Made by a program: the position numbers and the translations under genes. From Candidatus Marispirochaeta associata (GTDB taxonomy: Bacteria > Spirochaetota > Spirochaetia > JC444 > Marispirochaetaceae), in the NCBI GenBank assembly GCA_001749745.1, contig JWTM01000517.1, forward strand, positions 1 through 33,329: DNA of 33,329 nucleotides. The letters run 5' to 3'. The notes under the pieces were generated by a model. That model was not told the origin of the DNA, ran no database searches, and saw nothing but the letters and a program-made list of their open reading frames with translations. Shown one piece after another: positions 15,954-24,299 of this stretch (position 1 is the stretch's first letter; the number at the start of each line of letters is the position of its first letter).

Positions 15954-16717
15954 AAAGAATCCGGTACACAATCGTTCTGACCATCATAGCTAGCGTGCTG
16001 ATGCTCTCATCGGCATCGGCCCAGACCCCCGGGGCGGAAGAACTGCTTACCATCGCCGAACGGGTTATCTTCCCTCAAGTTTATCGGGCCGAGATGCGTA
16101 TCGAGACGGTTAAACCCGGGGAGAGGGGGAGTACCCTCGAGATGTGGAGCGAGTACGAAGAGGGATCAGGCAGCCTGATCGAGATGACCGCCCCCGCCCG
16201 CAGTCGGGGCTTACGCTTTTTAGAGAAGGAGGAGAGCCTCTACATGTTCAATCCCCGCTCCAACAGCAGACGGCCCTTGAGACTATCGCCGGAGCAATCC
16301 TTTCAAGGGACGGTCTTTTCTAACAACGACGTTTCTGATCCCAAATACAGCGATGATTACCGGGCCCGGATCACCGGCGAGGAGACCTTGGATCACCCCG
16401 ACTTCGGACTAGTCGACTGTTACCTGCTGGAGGCTGAAGCCAAACGTCCCGAGGCTCCCTACGGCAGAATCAAGATGTGGATCGCGAAGAATGAGCTGAA
16501 GCCCCTGCGCTTCGACTACTACGCAAAATCGGGACTCCTCTTCAAGCGCATGATTCTCAAGGATTTCGATCAGATAGCCGGCGACCTCCGTCCCCGGGTA
16601 ATGCGGATGGACTCCTTCGAGATCGAGGGCGCCTTTTCGGAGGTTATTATCGAGAAGATGGAAGCCCTCGACGACCTGCCCGACAGCCGCTTCACTACCC
16701 AAGCCTTGTTGCGATGA
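15950..16717 (+). CDS. LolA-like outer membrane lipoprotein-sorting protein
   Basis: A 255-aa exported protein of the LolA_like/COG2834 type. The signal peptide ends near SSASA (residue about 24). The mature domain has the half-open barrel signature of this family: GSTLEMWSEY, RSRGLRFLEKEESLYMFNPRSN, then SFQGTVFSNNDVSDPKY and a later GRIKMWIAKNELKPLRFDYY strand block. Canonical LolA carries lipoproteins across the periplasm. Members of this branch occur beside FtsX-type ABC transporters and may carry lipids or lipoproteins. ATGA overlaps on both sides tie it to the regulator and to the barrel gene. No lipobox is present, so it is soluble in the periplasm. Confidence 0.8.
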   Translation: MKRIRYTIVLTIIASVLMLSSASAQTPGAEELLTIAERVIFPQVYRAEMRIETVKPGERGSTLEMWSEYEEGSGSLIEMTAPARSRGLRFLEKEESLYMFNPRSNSRRPLRLSPEQSFQGTVFSNNDVSDPKYSDDYRARITGEETLDHPDFGLVDCYLLEAEAKRPEAPYGRIKMWIAKNELKPLRFDYYAKSGLLFKRMILKDFDQIAGDLRPRVMRMDSFEIEGAFSEVIIEKMEALDDLPDSRFTTQALLR

Positions 16718-17880
16718 AGCGCTTACTACTGACTCTGCTGCTGGCGGCCTCGTGCTGGGGGCCGCTCCTTCTGGCACAGGAGTATTCGGTATTGGGCGAG
16801 ATAGGCCTTATGAGCAGCTACACCGAGAATCCGGCCGGCGGCGCAGAGAATAGCCTGGAGAGCCTACTCGATATCGAAGCGGAGCACCGCATCGACTATG
16901 AGAAGCTCTCCTTTATCGCCCGGCATGAGGTCGAAGTGAACCGGCAGGAGGAGCTCGAGCACATCCTGCACGAGGCTTACCTCGATTACCGCCCGGGCGA
17001 GAAGCTGCGGCTCGGCGCGGGCAAACAACGCATCGCCTGGGGGCGGGGACTCGCTTTCTTCCCCACCGACGCCCTGCATCCCAGCCATACCGATGAGGAT
17101 GTGGAGGGCTTCTCAGGATTGAGTCTTCTCTATACCCCGGGGCTCAATCTGCAGCTGAGCGGCGCCCTCGACTTCACCGCACCCCTTGAGGCTTCCGGGG
17201 ACGGAGGTTCGGCAAATGAGGATTTCTACCGGGAGATCAAATACGCCCTCTACCTGAGTTACTTTTTCGGTAATGCAGACCTGGCCCTCTCCGCCGTCTA
17301 CCGGCCGGAGAAGGTGCTCCGCCCGGGCGTGGGCATCTCCTACGAGCTGGCGGGCTTTGTACTGAATGCCGAAGCGGCGGCGGAGTTCTATAATCAGCTA
17401 AGTTACCCTGATGGAGGCGGATATACTCCCGCCGAGGAGCTCAAGCCCTACCCGCTGATCGCCGCGGGACTCAGCCGCAACTTCATCCCCGCGGGGAATC
17501 CCGACTTGAGCTACTATCTGGCCGCCGAATATCTCTTTGCCGGGAGCGGCTACGACAAGGATGAGGCAGCGGTCTATTATGCAGATCTGAAGGCAGGACT
17601 CGCACCGCTGCCGGAATCCTACCAGCTTGGTCGGCACTACCTCTTCGCCTCAGGCAGTCTCGAGCTCTTTCAAAGCTTTGCGGCGGAGATCTCCGGGCTG
17701 ATGAATCTCCAGGATCAATCGGCTCAATACAATGCCGGCTTTACCCTGCTTACCATTCCCGATGTCGATCTGAAGGCGGAGGGGACGCTCTTGACCGGCG
17801 GAAGCGCTACGGAGTTCGGTTTAGCCCAAGGGAGCGAAGGGGACTACAGCATAAGCCTCGGCGCGCGTATCTATTTCTAA
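16714..17880 (+). CDS. Outer membrane beta-barrel protein (DUF1302/porin-like)
   Basis: A 388-aa protein with a signal peptide ending about LLLAQ (residue 22). It consists of alternating beta strands and ends in ISLGARIYF; the C-terminal aromatic residue is typical for insertion by the BAM machinery. The block LHEAYLDYRPGEKLRLGAG then KQRIAWGRGLAFFPTDAL is like the DUF1302/alginate-export barrel families. It is probably the outer-membrane member of the system encoded by the operon, either receiving cargo from the LolA-like carrier or acting as an export channel. It overlaps the LolA-like gene by ATGA. A 22-base gap with AGGAGG separates it from the ABC ATPase. Confidence 0.75.
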   Translation: MKRLLLTLLLAASCWGPLLLAQEYSVLGEIGLMSSYTENPAGGAENSLESLLDIEAEHRIDYEKLSFIARHEVEVNRQEELEHILHEAYLDYRPGEKLRLGAGKQRIAWGRGLAFFPTDALHPSHTDEDVEGFSGLSLLYTPGLNLQLSGALDFTAPLEASGDGGSANEDFYREIKYALYLSYFFGNADLALSAVYRPEKVLRPGVGISYELAGFVLNAEAAAEFYNQLSYPDGGGYTPAEELKPYPLIAAGLSRNFIPAGNPDLSYYLAAEYLFAGSGYDKDEAAVYYADLKAGLAPLPESYQLGRHYLFASGSLELFQSFAAEISGLMNLQDQSAQYNAGFTLLTIPDVDLKAEGTLLTGGSATEFGLAQGSEGDYSISLGARIYF

Positions 17881-17902
17881 TGAGTATTTCAAGGAGGAAG
17901 GG

Positions 17903-18595
17903 ATGAGTCTCTTACGGATTTCAGGAATAGACAAGGATTATTATCTGGGAAAAACGGTTATCCACGCCCTTAAGAAGGTCAGCTTCACGATAGAGGCGGG
18001 AGATTTTCTCTCCATCGTGGGTCCATCGGGCTGCGGAAAAACGACGCTCTTGAACATCCTCGGCTGCATAGACAAACCCACCGCCGGAGAGGTCTTCTTC
18101 GAAAACCAGAATCTGGCCGAACTGAACGATAACCAAGAGGCCGATATCCGCTTGGATAAGATCGGCTTTATCTTCCAGTCCTTCAACCTGGTGCCGGTCC
18201 TGAGCTGCTTCGAGAACGTCGAGTTCCCGTTGATCCTGAACGGAACGCCGAAAGGGGAACGCCGGGAGCGGGTTGAGTATCTCATCAAGCTGGTCGGTCT
18301 GGAGGAGTACGCCGCCCACAAGCCGGACGAGCTCTCCGGTGGGCAGCGCCAACGGGTCGCCATCGCCCGAGCGCTGGTCAATCGTCCCGCCCTGATCATC
18401 GCCGACGAACCGACGGCCAACCTCGACTCGACTACCGGCGGCGCCATTCTCGAGACCATGGCCCGGCTCAACCAGGAGGAGCAGGTCACCTTCATCTTCT
18501 CCACCCATAATCCGGAGATCATGCGCTATGCCAAACGGATCGTAAAACTAAAGGACGGTGAGGTAAGCGCTGTGGAAGAGGTTCAACCCCAATGA
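17903..18595 (+). CDS. ABC transporter ATPase, LolD/MacB-type
   Basis: A 230-aa ATPase with all motifs intact: Walker A GPSGCGKTT (about 42-50), Q-loop FQSFNLVP, signature LSGGQRQR, Walker B LIIADEPTANLD and the switch histidine in STHNP. The short length and sequence fit the LolD/MacB/FtsE group, which powers FtsX-fold permeases by mechanotransmission rather than by moving substrate through the membrane. It is followed with an ATGA overlap by the first of two permease genes. The ribosome-binding site AGGAGGAAGGG is the strongest in the operon. Confidence 0.92.
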   Translation: MSLLRISGIDKDYYLGKTVIHALKKVSFTIEAGDFLSIVGPSGCGKTTLLNILGCIDKPTAGEVFFENQNLAELNDNQEADIRLDKIGFIFQSFNLVPVLSCFENVEFPLILNGTPKGERRERVEYLIKLVGLEEYAAHKPDELSGGQRQRVAIARALVNRPALIIADEPTANLDSTTGGAILETMARLNQEEQVTFIFSTHNPEIMRYAKRIVKLKDGEVSAVEEVQPQ

Positions 18596-19812
18596 TCCTC
18601 TGGAAGATCGCCTGGCAGAACATGCTGAAGCATGGGCGCCGAACCCTGCTCATCCTCTTCTCGGTGGCCCTCTCGGTGGCGGTAATTCTCTTCGTAGACG
18701 GTATGGTGGAGGGACTCAAGGAGAACTTCTTCAAGAACATGCTGGCGGAAAGCGGACATCTACAGATCCTTCCCGCGGGGCAAGAGGAGGCCCTCGATCC
18801 CTTCGATCTCGACCTGCTGCTCGACGACCCGGATCAACTCATCGACCAAATCGAGGAGTATTCCGAGGTCGAACGAGCGGAAGAGGTCTTGAGTTTCGGT
18901 GCCATGCTCCTGGCGGATGAGAAGAATATGACCATCGCCGGCTACGGGGTGAGTCGGGATACGATCTTCTTCTCCAAACCCCGGGAAGGTCTAATTGCGG
19001 GTGAGTTTCTTGCCGATCCCAAGCGGCCGGGAATCGCGGTCGGCTTGCGGATCGCCGAGCTCCTGGACCTCTCCCTGGGCAATCCCCTGGTGGTACTCGT
19101 GGAGGACAGCACCGGGAGTCCGTGGTACGTCGAGTATCCGGTTACCGGGATCTTCGAGACCGACAGCCGCGAGTTCGACGAGAATCACGTCTTTATAGCC
19201 CACGAGGCGGCGGAGGAGCTTCTCTATGTACCGGATCAAACCCGGGAGATCAGGGTGCTCCTGAACGATCAGGAGGCGGCGGATCCTCTGGTTACAAAAC
19301 TGCAGAACAGAGGAGCCCCATTCGAGGAGGTGGAGATCAAGGCCTGGGAGGAGATCCACGGCAGCTTCCTGGTGCTGATTGAGCTATTCGACGTCTTCAT
19401 CGTCTTTATTAATGTCTTTACCGTAATCGTCGCCGCCACGGTAATCACTAACTCAATCCTGATGAACGTCTTCGAACGGAGCCGCGAGTACGGAACCCTG
19501 CGGGCAATCGGGATGAAACGGCGCCAGCTTTTCGGGCTGGTTCTTACCGAGGGCGTAGTACAGGGCCTTGTCGGAAGTCTTGCCGGTTTGGCGCTGGGTA
19601 TCCCGCCGGTGCTCTATTTCCAGGAGCACGGCATGCACTGGGGTGAGATTACCGAGAGCCTGGGCCTGGGCGAGAACTTCACCTTCGCCTTCAGCGTCGA
19701 ACATCTTTTCTCGGCCCTACTCGCCGGCGTACTGATCGCCTGCGCCGGCTCCCTCTACGCCGGCTTCGTCAGCGCCCGGATGAGTATCATGGACGCCTTG
19801 AGCGCGGTATAG
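18592..19812 (+). CDS. ABC permease, FtsX/LolCE-type (first)
   Basis: A 406-aa permease: TM1 (about 18-36), a periplasmic domain of about 220 residues of the MacB-PCD type, and three C-terminal TM helices (about 255-285, 310-335, 365-395). The FERSREYGTLRAIGMKRRQLFGLVLTEG block is the coupling-helix motif of the FtsX family that meets the ATPase. It probably pairs with the next gene product as a heterodimer, as LolC and LolE do. The second permease starts ten bases downstream with its own AGGAG. Confidence 0.88.
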   Translation: MILWKIAWQNMLKHGRRTLLILFSVALSVAVILFVDGMVEGLKENFFKNMLAESGHLQILPAGQEEALDPFDLDLLLDDPDQLIDQIEEYSEVERAEEVLSFGAMLLADEKNMTIAGYGVSRDTIFFSKPREGLIAGEFLADPKRPGIAVGLRIAELLDLSLGNPLVVLVEDSTGSPWYVEYPVTGIFETDSREFDENHVFIAHEAAEELLYVPDQTREIRVLLNDQEAADPLVTKLQNRGAPFEEVEIKAWEEIHGSFLVLIELFDVFIVFINVFTVIVAATVITNSILMNVFERSREYGTLRAIGMKRRQLFGLVLTEGVVQGLVGSLAGLALGIPPVLYFQEHGMHWGEITESLGLGENFTFAFSVEHLFSALLAGVLIACAGSLYAGFVSARMSIMDALSAV

Positions 19813-19822
19813 GAGAAGCAGG

Positions 19823-21055
19823 ATGGAACTGATTGCAATCGCTCTGCGAAACGTGTTCCGCAACAAGCGGCGCAGCATCTTGAACATTATCGCCTTGAGC
19901 CTGGCTACCGCTCTCATGGTCCTCGGATTGGGCTGGGTCGAGGGCTATCACACCTATGTCTACCGGGCCATGCAGAACTTCGAGTCCGGCGAGGTACAGC
20001 TGATTCCTAAGGGCTACTTGGATGAGGGACGGAGGATGCCCTTGGATATCAATCTCCCGGGATACGCCGCCCTGAAGGAAGAGCTCAAGGCTATGCCCGG
20101 GATACGGGAAGCGACCGGCAGGATCGACTTTGCCTTACGCCTCTCGAACCGGGCGGAGTCTATCTACCTGATCGGCCGGGCGATCGATCCGGCGAGCGAG
20201 GCCAATACCACCGTCCTGGCCGACTATATCGAAGCGGGCAGCTACCTCGGCGGTGAAGCCGGGGGCATTCTCATCGGGAAGGAGCTGGCGAATAGAATGA
20301 ATGTTGGACCGGGTGATACGGTTTATGTGGTCGCCCAGGACCGCTACGGGGTGGAGAACTTCGCCGATATCCGTATCGCGGGGATATTTCACTACGGATT
20401 CCCGCCGATCGACAAGAATGTGGTCTTCCTCGACCTCTCGGCCGCTATGGAGCTCCTGGACATGAAGGACAGGGTGACCCGGGTCGTGATGCGCCTCGAG
20501 CCGCCCCTCTCGCCGGCGGAGGGAACGGCCCGCTTGTCGGCCCAGGAGCTTCCCGGGGAGGTCTACTCCTGGAAGAAGTTCGCCCAGGCCACGGTCTCCG
20601 CAGTCGAGGCCGACAGCAACACCTTCTACTTGATGCTGGTGGTCCTCTACCTGCTGATAGTACTAGGCCTATTGAACTCGATGTCCATGAGCGTCCACGA
20701 GCGGACCAGAGAGATCGGAACCTTGAAGGCCATCGGCATGAAACGGCGCAGCGTCGTGCTGATGCTGATGGCCGAAAGCGGCTGGCTGGCGCTGATCGCG
20801 GCGCTGATCGCCATCATGGTCTCCCTACCCCTGATCTGGTATCTGGGAAGCGTCGGCATCGACATCTCGGCCCAGATGCCCGAGGAGATTCCGGTCCCCT
20901 TCGGCGAGCAGTTCTACGCCGATTTCAAGGCCCGGCACTTCCTGATATCGATAGCGGTAGCCTCGATGTCGGCCCTGATCGGGACGCTGCGGCCGGCGAA
21001 AAAGGCGGCAGGTCTGGTGGTGGCCGATGCCATGCGGGGCGGCGGACTCGGTTAG
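19823..21055 (+). CDS. ABC permease, FtsX/LolCE-type (second)
   Basis: A 410-aa permease with the same layout as the previous one: TM1 about 15-37, a periplasmic MacB-PCD-like domain, then three TM helices. The coupling block reads VHERTREIGTLKAIGMKRRSVVLMLMAESG. The two permeases are related but diverged, which fits a heterodimer. It is the last gene of the operon; the stop region overlaps the convergent PfkB kinase gene by four bases, so transcription from the two sides collides here without a visible intrinsic terminator. Confidence 0.88.
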   Translation: MELIAIALRNVFRNKRRSILNIIALSLATALMVLGLGWVEGYHTYVYRAMQNFESGEVQLIPKGYLDEGRRMPLDINLPGYAALKEELKAMPGIREATGRIDFALRLSNRAESIYLIGRAIDPASEANTTVLADYIEAGSYLGGEAGGILIGKELANRMNVGPGDTVYVVAQDRYGVENFADIRIAGIFHYGFPPIDKNVVFLDLSAAMELLDMKDRVTRVVMRLEPPLSPAEGTARLSAQELPGEVYSWKKFAQATVSAVEADSNTFYLMLVVLYLLIVLGLLNSMSMSVHERTREIGTLKAIGMKRRSVVLMLMAESGWLALIAALIAIMVSLPLIWYLGSVGIDISAQMPEEIPVPFGEQFYADFKARHFLISIAVASMSALIGTLRPAKKAAGLVVADAMRGGGLG

Positions 21056-21939
21056 AGTCTCTCCATCACCTCTGGCAGGGAGGGGATCGATCCTCTTCCG
21101 CCGGGTCTTTCGGTGGAGAGTCCCGCCGCAACCGCCGCGAGGTGCAGAGCCGCTTCGAATTCGTGCCCCTCTATCAACGCATACGCAAAGGCGCCGTGGA
21201 AGATATCTCCTGCGGCGCTCGTATCGACCGTATCGGCTTTATAAGCCTGGTAGCCGCCCCGTTCGGCCCCCCGGGCCCAGACGCCCCCCTTCCCGCCCAG
21301 GGTGATCACGCTGCAGCGTTCGTTTCTCCGCTGCAGGATCTCCAGCGCCCGGAAGCCCTCTTCAGGTCCGTTTAGCTCCTCATCCGCCACCGCCGAGGCG
21401 AAAGCGGCGGAGGCCACCAAATAGTCCACCCGGGAGGCCAGATCCCAGGTTGCTCCCCGGAGAGAGCCCGCATCGAGCACGGTAATCGCCTCGGGCCAGC
21501 GCTCCATGGCCGCCACCGAGGCCTTTTGGGCGTGTCCGTCAAAGAGAAGCAGCTGCGGTGCCCCGGTATCGGGCGTTTCGGGCAGGATATAGCAGTCCTC
21601 AGTCTCCCGGTGGTTGATAATCGTCCGGCTGCCGGACGAGCGGTTAACCAACAGGGCGGAGAGGGGCGTAGGATAATCGGTCAGAAAACGCGTTAGCGAG
21701 GTATCTACTCCCCACACATTGAGTTCCTCCTGAACGGCCCGGCCGAAGAGATCATCCCCAACCGGCCCGGCGAAGGCAACCTCCGTCCCCCAACGAGCAA
21801 GGAGGGCCGCGGCGTTGGCCGCGGGTCCGCCGCCGCTTATCCCTCTCTCCAGGGCGAGCACCTTGCTGTTTTCGTCGGGATACCCCTCCAGCTGAAAGAG
21901 GGTATCAATAGATGCATGACCAATCGTGATAACGCGCAT
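21052..21939 (-). CDS. PfkB-family carbohydrate kinase
   Basis: A 295-aa ribokinase-fold sugar kinase. Signature 1 is the GGGPAANAAALLARWG block (36-51). Signature 2 is DTSAAGD (239-245) with D245 as the catalytic base, and TLGGKGG (213-219) forms part of the ATP site. It transfers phosphate from ATP to a sugar or nucleoside. The substrate cannot be read from the motifs; the sulfofructose/ketohexokinase-like branch is possible. AAGGAT sits before the ATG. No other sugar genes are adjacent, and it is divergent from livK. Confidence 0.87.
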   Translation of the reverse strand: MRVITIGHASIDTLFQLEGYPDENSKVLALERGISGGGPAANAAALLARWGTEVAFAGPVGDDLFGRAVQEELNVWGVDTSLTRFLTDYPTPLSALLVNRSSGSRTIINHRETEDCYILPETPDTGAPQLLLFDGHAQKASVAAMERWPEAITVLDAGSLRGATWDLASRVDYLVASAAFASAVADEELNGPEEGFRALEILQRRNERCSVITLGGKGGVWARGAERGGYQAYKADTVDTSAAGDIFHGAFAYALIEGHEFEAALHLAAVAAGLSTERPGGRGSIPSLPEVMERL

Positions 21940-22078
21940 TTTTCATCCTTCGTTACAGAATTTCTACAGATATACTTCAGGATTTTTACTAAATCTATAA
22001 AAATTATCTTGATTAATTATCAATTTGAAATCATTATATAGAAACTATCCCTAGATACACAATGTTAAGGAGAAGGTC
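21940..22078. promoter_or_regulatory. AT-rich divergent promoter region between pfkB-like gene and livK
   Basis: A markedly AT-rich 139 bases in a GC-rich region. It contains the inverted repeat TTGAT-N5-ATCAA (22009-22023), whose left arm doubles as a -35-like TTGATT, and TTATAT at 22034-22039 (19-base spacing). A livK promoter lies here with fair probability. The repeat is a candidate operator. AAGGAGAAGG precedes livK. Confidence 0.4.
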
Positions 22079-23194
22079 ATGAAAAAATTGCTAACCATTG
22101 CAATCATTCTGATCGCTGCAGTTGGACTATTCGCCAACGGACAGGGTGAAGATGTAATCAAAATTGGCGTCGCCGGCGCCCACTCGGGAGACCTCGCATC
22201 ATACGGTCTTCCTTCGGTTAAGGCCGCTGAGCTGGTAGTCGAGAAGTTCAACGCCGACGGCGGCGTGCTCGGCAAGCAGATCGTTCTGGTAGTCGAAGAC
22301 GACCAGTGTAAGCCCGAGGTCGCCACCAACACCGCTTCCAAACTGGTCGGTGAGAATGTTGTTGCCGTAATCGGTCACATCTGTTCCGGCGCCACCAAGG
22401 CTGCTCTGGGAATTTACAAGGACTCGAACATCCCCGTAATCTCTCCCTCGGCAACCAATCCCCCGCTTACCAAGAGCGGCGACTATCCCAACTTCTTCCG
22501 GACCATCGCACCGGACGACGCTCAGGCTAAGTTGGATGTAGACTTTGCCGTCGATACCCTGGGTCTCACCAAGATCGCCGTCCTCCACGACAAGGGCGAC
22601 TACGGTAAGGGTTTCGCAGAGTTTGCCCAGATGTTCCTGCAGGAGCGATCGGGTGTTGAGATTGTCATGTTCGAAGGTATCCAGGTTGGTGCGGTCGACT
22701 ACTCAGCCATCATCAATAAGGTCGACGCCTCCGGCGCCGAAGCCATCATCTACGGCGGGTATCACCCCGAAGCTTCCAAGCTCGTAGGTCAGATGCGCTC
22801 CAAGGGTATGGACACCATCTTCATCTCCGACGACGGCGTTAAAGACGACACCTTTATCAAGGTTGCCAAGGAAGCCGCCGAGGGCGTCTACGCCTCCGGT
22901 CCGGTCGATACCACCAGCAATCCCATGGCAGTTGCCGCAACCAAGGCTCACCAGGATGCATACGGTGAAGATCCCGGTGCTTTCTTCCTGAACGCCTATG
23001 CAGCCACTACCGCTGTGCTGAACGCTATCGAAGCCGCCGGTTCCACCGAGTACGACGCAATCGTCGACGCTCTGCGGACCGAGTATGTGGACACTCCCCT
23101 GGGAAGCATCAGCTTCGACGAGATGGGCGATGCTATCGGCGTCGGCTTCTCCGTCTACCAGGTACAGGACGGCCAGTACGTAGAGCTGAAATAG
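22079..23194 (+). CDS. livK: Branched-chain amino acid ABC transporter substrate-binding protein
   Basis: A 371-aa periplasmic binding protein of the Leu/Ile/Val family (type I fold). A signal peptide of about 19 residues ends at LFA, before NGQGE. There is no lipobox cysteine. Typical blocks are KIGVAGAHSGDLASYG, VIGHICSGATKAA, the SPSATNPPLT ligand segment, YGKGFAEF and FLNAYAAT. It captures leucine-like amino acids (or a related small ligand) and delivers them to LivHMGF. Codon use is more strongly biased toward C-ending codons than in the neighbours, fitting high expression. A hairpin and terminator directly after the stop would let it be made in excess over the permeases. Confidence 0.92.
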   Translation: MKKLLTIAIILIAAVGLFANGQGEDVIKIGVAGAHSGDLASYGLPSVKAAELVVEKFNADGGVLGKQIVLVVEDDQCKPEVATNTASKLVGENVVAVIGHICSGATKAALGIYKDSNIPVISPSATNPPLTKSGDYPNFFRTIAPDDAQAKLDVDFAVDTLGLTKIAVLHDKGDYGKGFAEFAQMFLQERSGVEIVMFEGIQVGAVDYSAIINKVDASGAEAIIYGGYHPEASKLVGQMRSKGMDTIFISDDGVKDDTFIKVAKEAAEGVYASGPVDTTSNPMAVAATKAHQDAYGEDPGAFFLNAYAATTAVLNAIEAAGSTEYDAIVDALRTEYVDTPLGSISFDEMGDAIGVGFSVYQVQDGQYVELK

Positions 23195-23203
23195 CTCACT
23201 ATT

Positions 23204-23231
23204 AGGGCCTCTCCCCTGCGGAGAAGGCCCT
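23204..23231 (+). other. Stem-loop after livK
   Basis: AGGGCCT(CTCC) at 23204-23214 pairs with (GGAG)AAGGCCCT at 23220-23231, a GC-rich hairpin with a small loop and a bulge. It has no T-run after it. It may protect the livK mRNA 3' end. Confidence 0.55.
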
Positions 23232-23250
23232 CACTTTCAAATAAAAAAGG

Positions 23251-23293
23251 AGGAGCAGGTCCCATCAGCGGGCCTGTTCCTTGTTCTATTTTT
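23251..23293 (+). terminator. Rho-independent terminator / attenuator between livK and livH
   Basis: AGGAGCAGG (23251-23259) pairs with CCTGTTCCT (23273-23281) with one G-T wobble. The stem is extended by CCC/GGG, and TTGTTCTATTTTT follows. Partial read-through would feed livHMGF. Confidence 0.65.
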
Positions 23294-23381
23294 ACGATTA
23301 TACTAATGTTCGACTTTTCGCCGTCGTTCTTCACGCCCAGGCGATACTACTTCCTTTAGAAAGGAGCCAGGAACAAACACC

Positions 23382-24287
23382 ATGGACCTAGAATATTTTA
23401 TACAGCTAATGCTTTCGGGGATGACCAGGGGCAGTATCTATGCCTTGATCGCCCTGGGGTACACGATGGTCTACGGAATCATCCAGCTTATCAACTTCGC
23501 CCACGGCGAGATTTATATGATCGGCGCATTCACCGCCCTGATTGTAGCCACCGTTCTCAACATGACCGGGATGCCCGGAGTAGCCATCTTCATCATCGCG
23601 ATGATCGTTGCCGTGGTCTACTCTTCGGCCTACGGAGTCACGATGGAGGCCCTCGCCTATCGTCCCGTCCGCAGGGCACAACGCCTCTCGGCGCTGATCA
23701 GCGCTATCGGAATGTCGTTCTTCCTTCAGAACTATGTTCTCTTAGCTCAGACCTCGGATTTCGTCTCATTTCCCAAGCTGATCCCCCAATTCGGCTTCCT
23801 GGAAGCCGGCGGACTCGTAACATCCACCCAGATTATCATCTTCGGCGTTACCGCCGTCGTTATGGTCGCCCTGACCTTCTTGATCAAGTTCACGATGATC
23901 GGGAAGGCTATGCGGGCCACCTCCCAAGACAAGACGATGGCCATGCTGGTGGGGATCAATATCAACCGGGTAATCGCAGTTACCTTCCTGATCGGATCGG
24001 CCATGGCCGCCGTAGGAGGCGTACTGATCAGCTCCCATGTGGGGCAGATAAACTTCTACATCGGTTTCCTTGCCGGTATTAAGGCCTTCGTTGCCGCCGT
24101 CTTAGGCGGGATAGGTTCGATCCCCGGCGCGGTTTTAGGAAGCTTTGTACTGGGCCTGACCGAAAGTCTTGGTGCAGGCTATATCTCCTCCGATTATGAG
24201 GACGTATTCGCCTTCATAATCCTGGTACTCATTCTGATCTTCCGGCCCGCAGGACTCCTCGGCCGGGCGCAGAAAGATAAGATTTAA
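23382..24287 (+). CDS. livH: Branched-chain amino acid ABC permease LivH
   Basis: A 301-aa inner membrane permease with about eight hydrophobic segments. The opening GMTRGSIYALIALGYTMVYGIIQLINFAHGE is a hallmark of LivH, and the late AVLGGIGSIPGAVLG block is the ATPase-contact (EAA-like) loop. It forms the translocation path with LivM. It sits 187 bases downstream of livK, after an attenuator. AAAGGAG lies about 14 bases before the ATG, a longer distance than usual. Confidence 0.92.
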   Translation: MDLEYFIQLMLSGMTRGSIYALIALGYTMVYGIIQLINFAHGEIYMIGAFTALIVATVLNMTGMPGVAIFIIAMIVAVVYSSAYGVTMEALAYRPVRRAQRLSALISAIGMSFFLQNYVLLAQTSDFVSFPKLIPQFGFLEAGGLVTSTQIIIFGVTAVVMVALTFLIKFTMIGKAMRATSQDKTMAMLVGININRVIAVTFLIGSAMAAVGGVLISSHVGQINFYIGFLAGIKAFVAAVLGGIGSIPGAVLGSFVLGLTESLGAGYISSDYEDVFAFIILVLILIFRPAGLLGRAQKDKI

Positions 24288-24299
24288 GGATTTCGCAGT

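Noticed and set aside
17921..18522. Two long minus-strand frames opposite the LolD-like ATPase gene
   Set aside because: Both are shadows; the plus frame has all ABC motifs.
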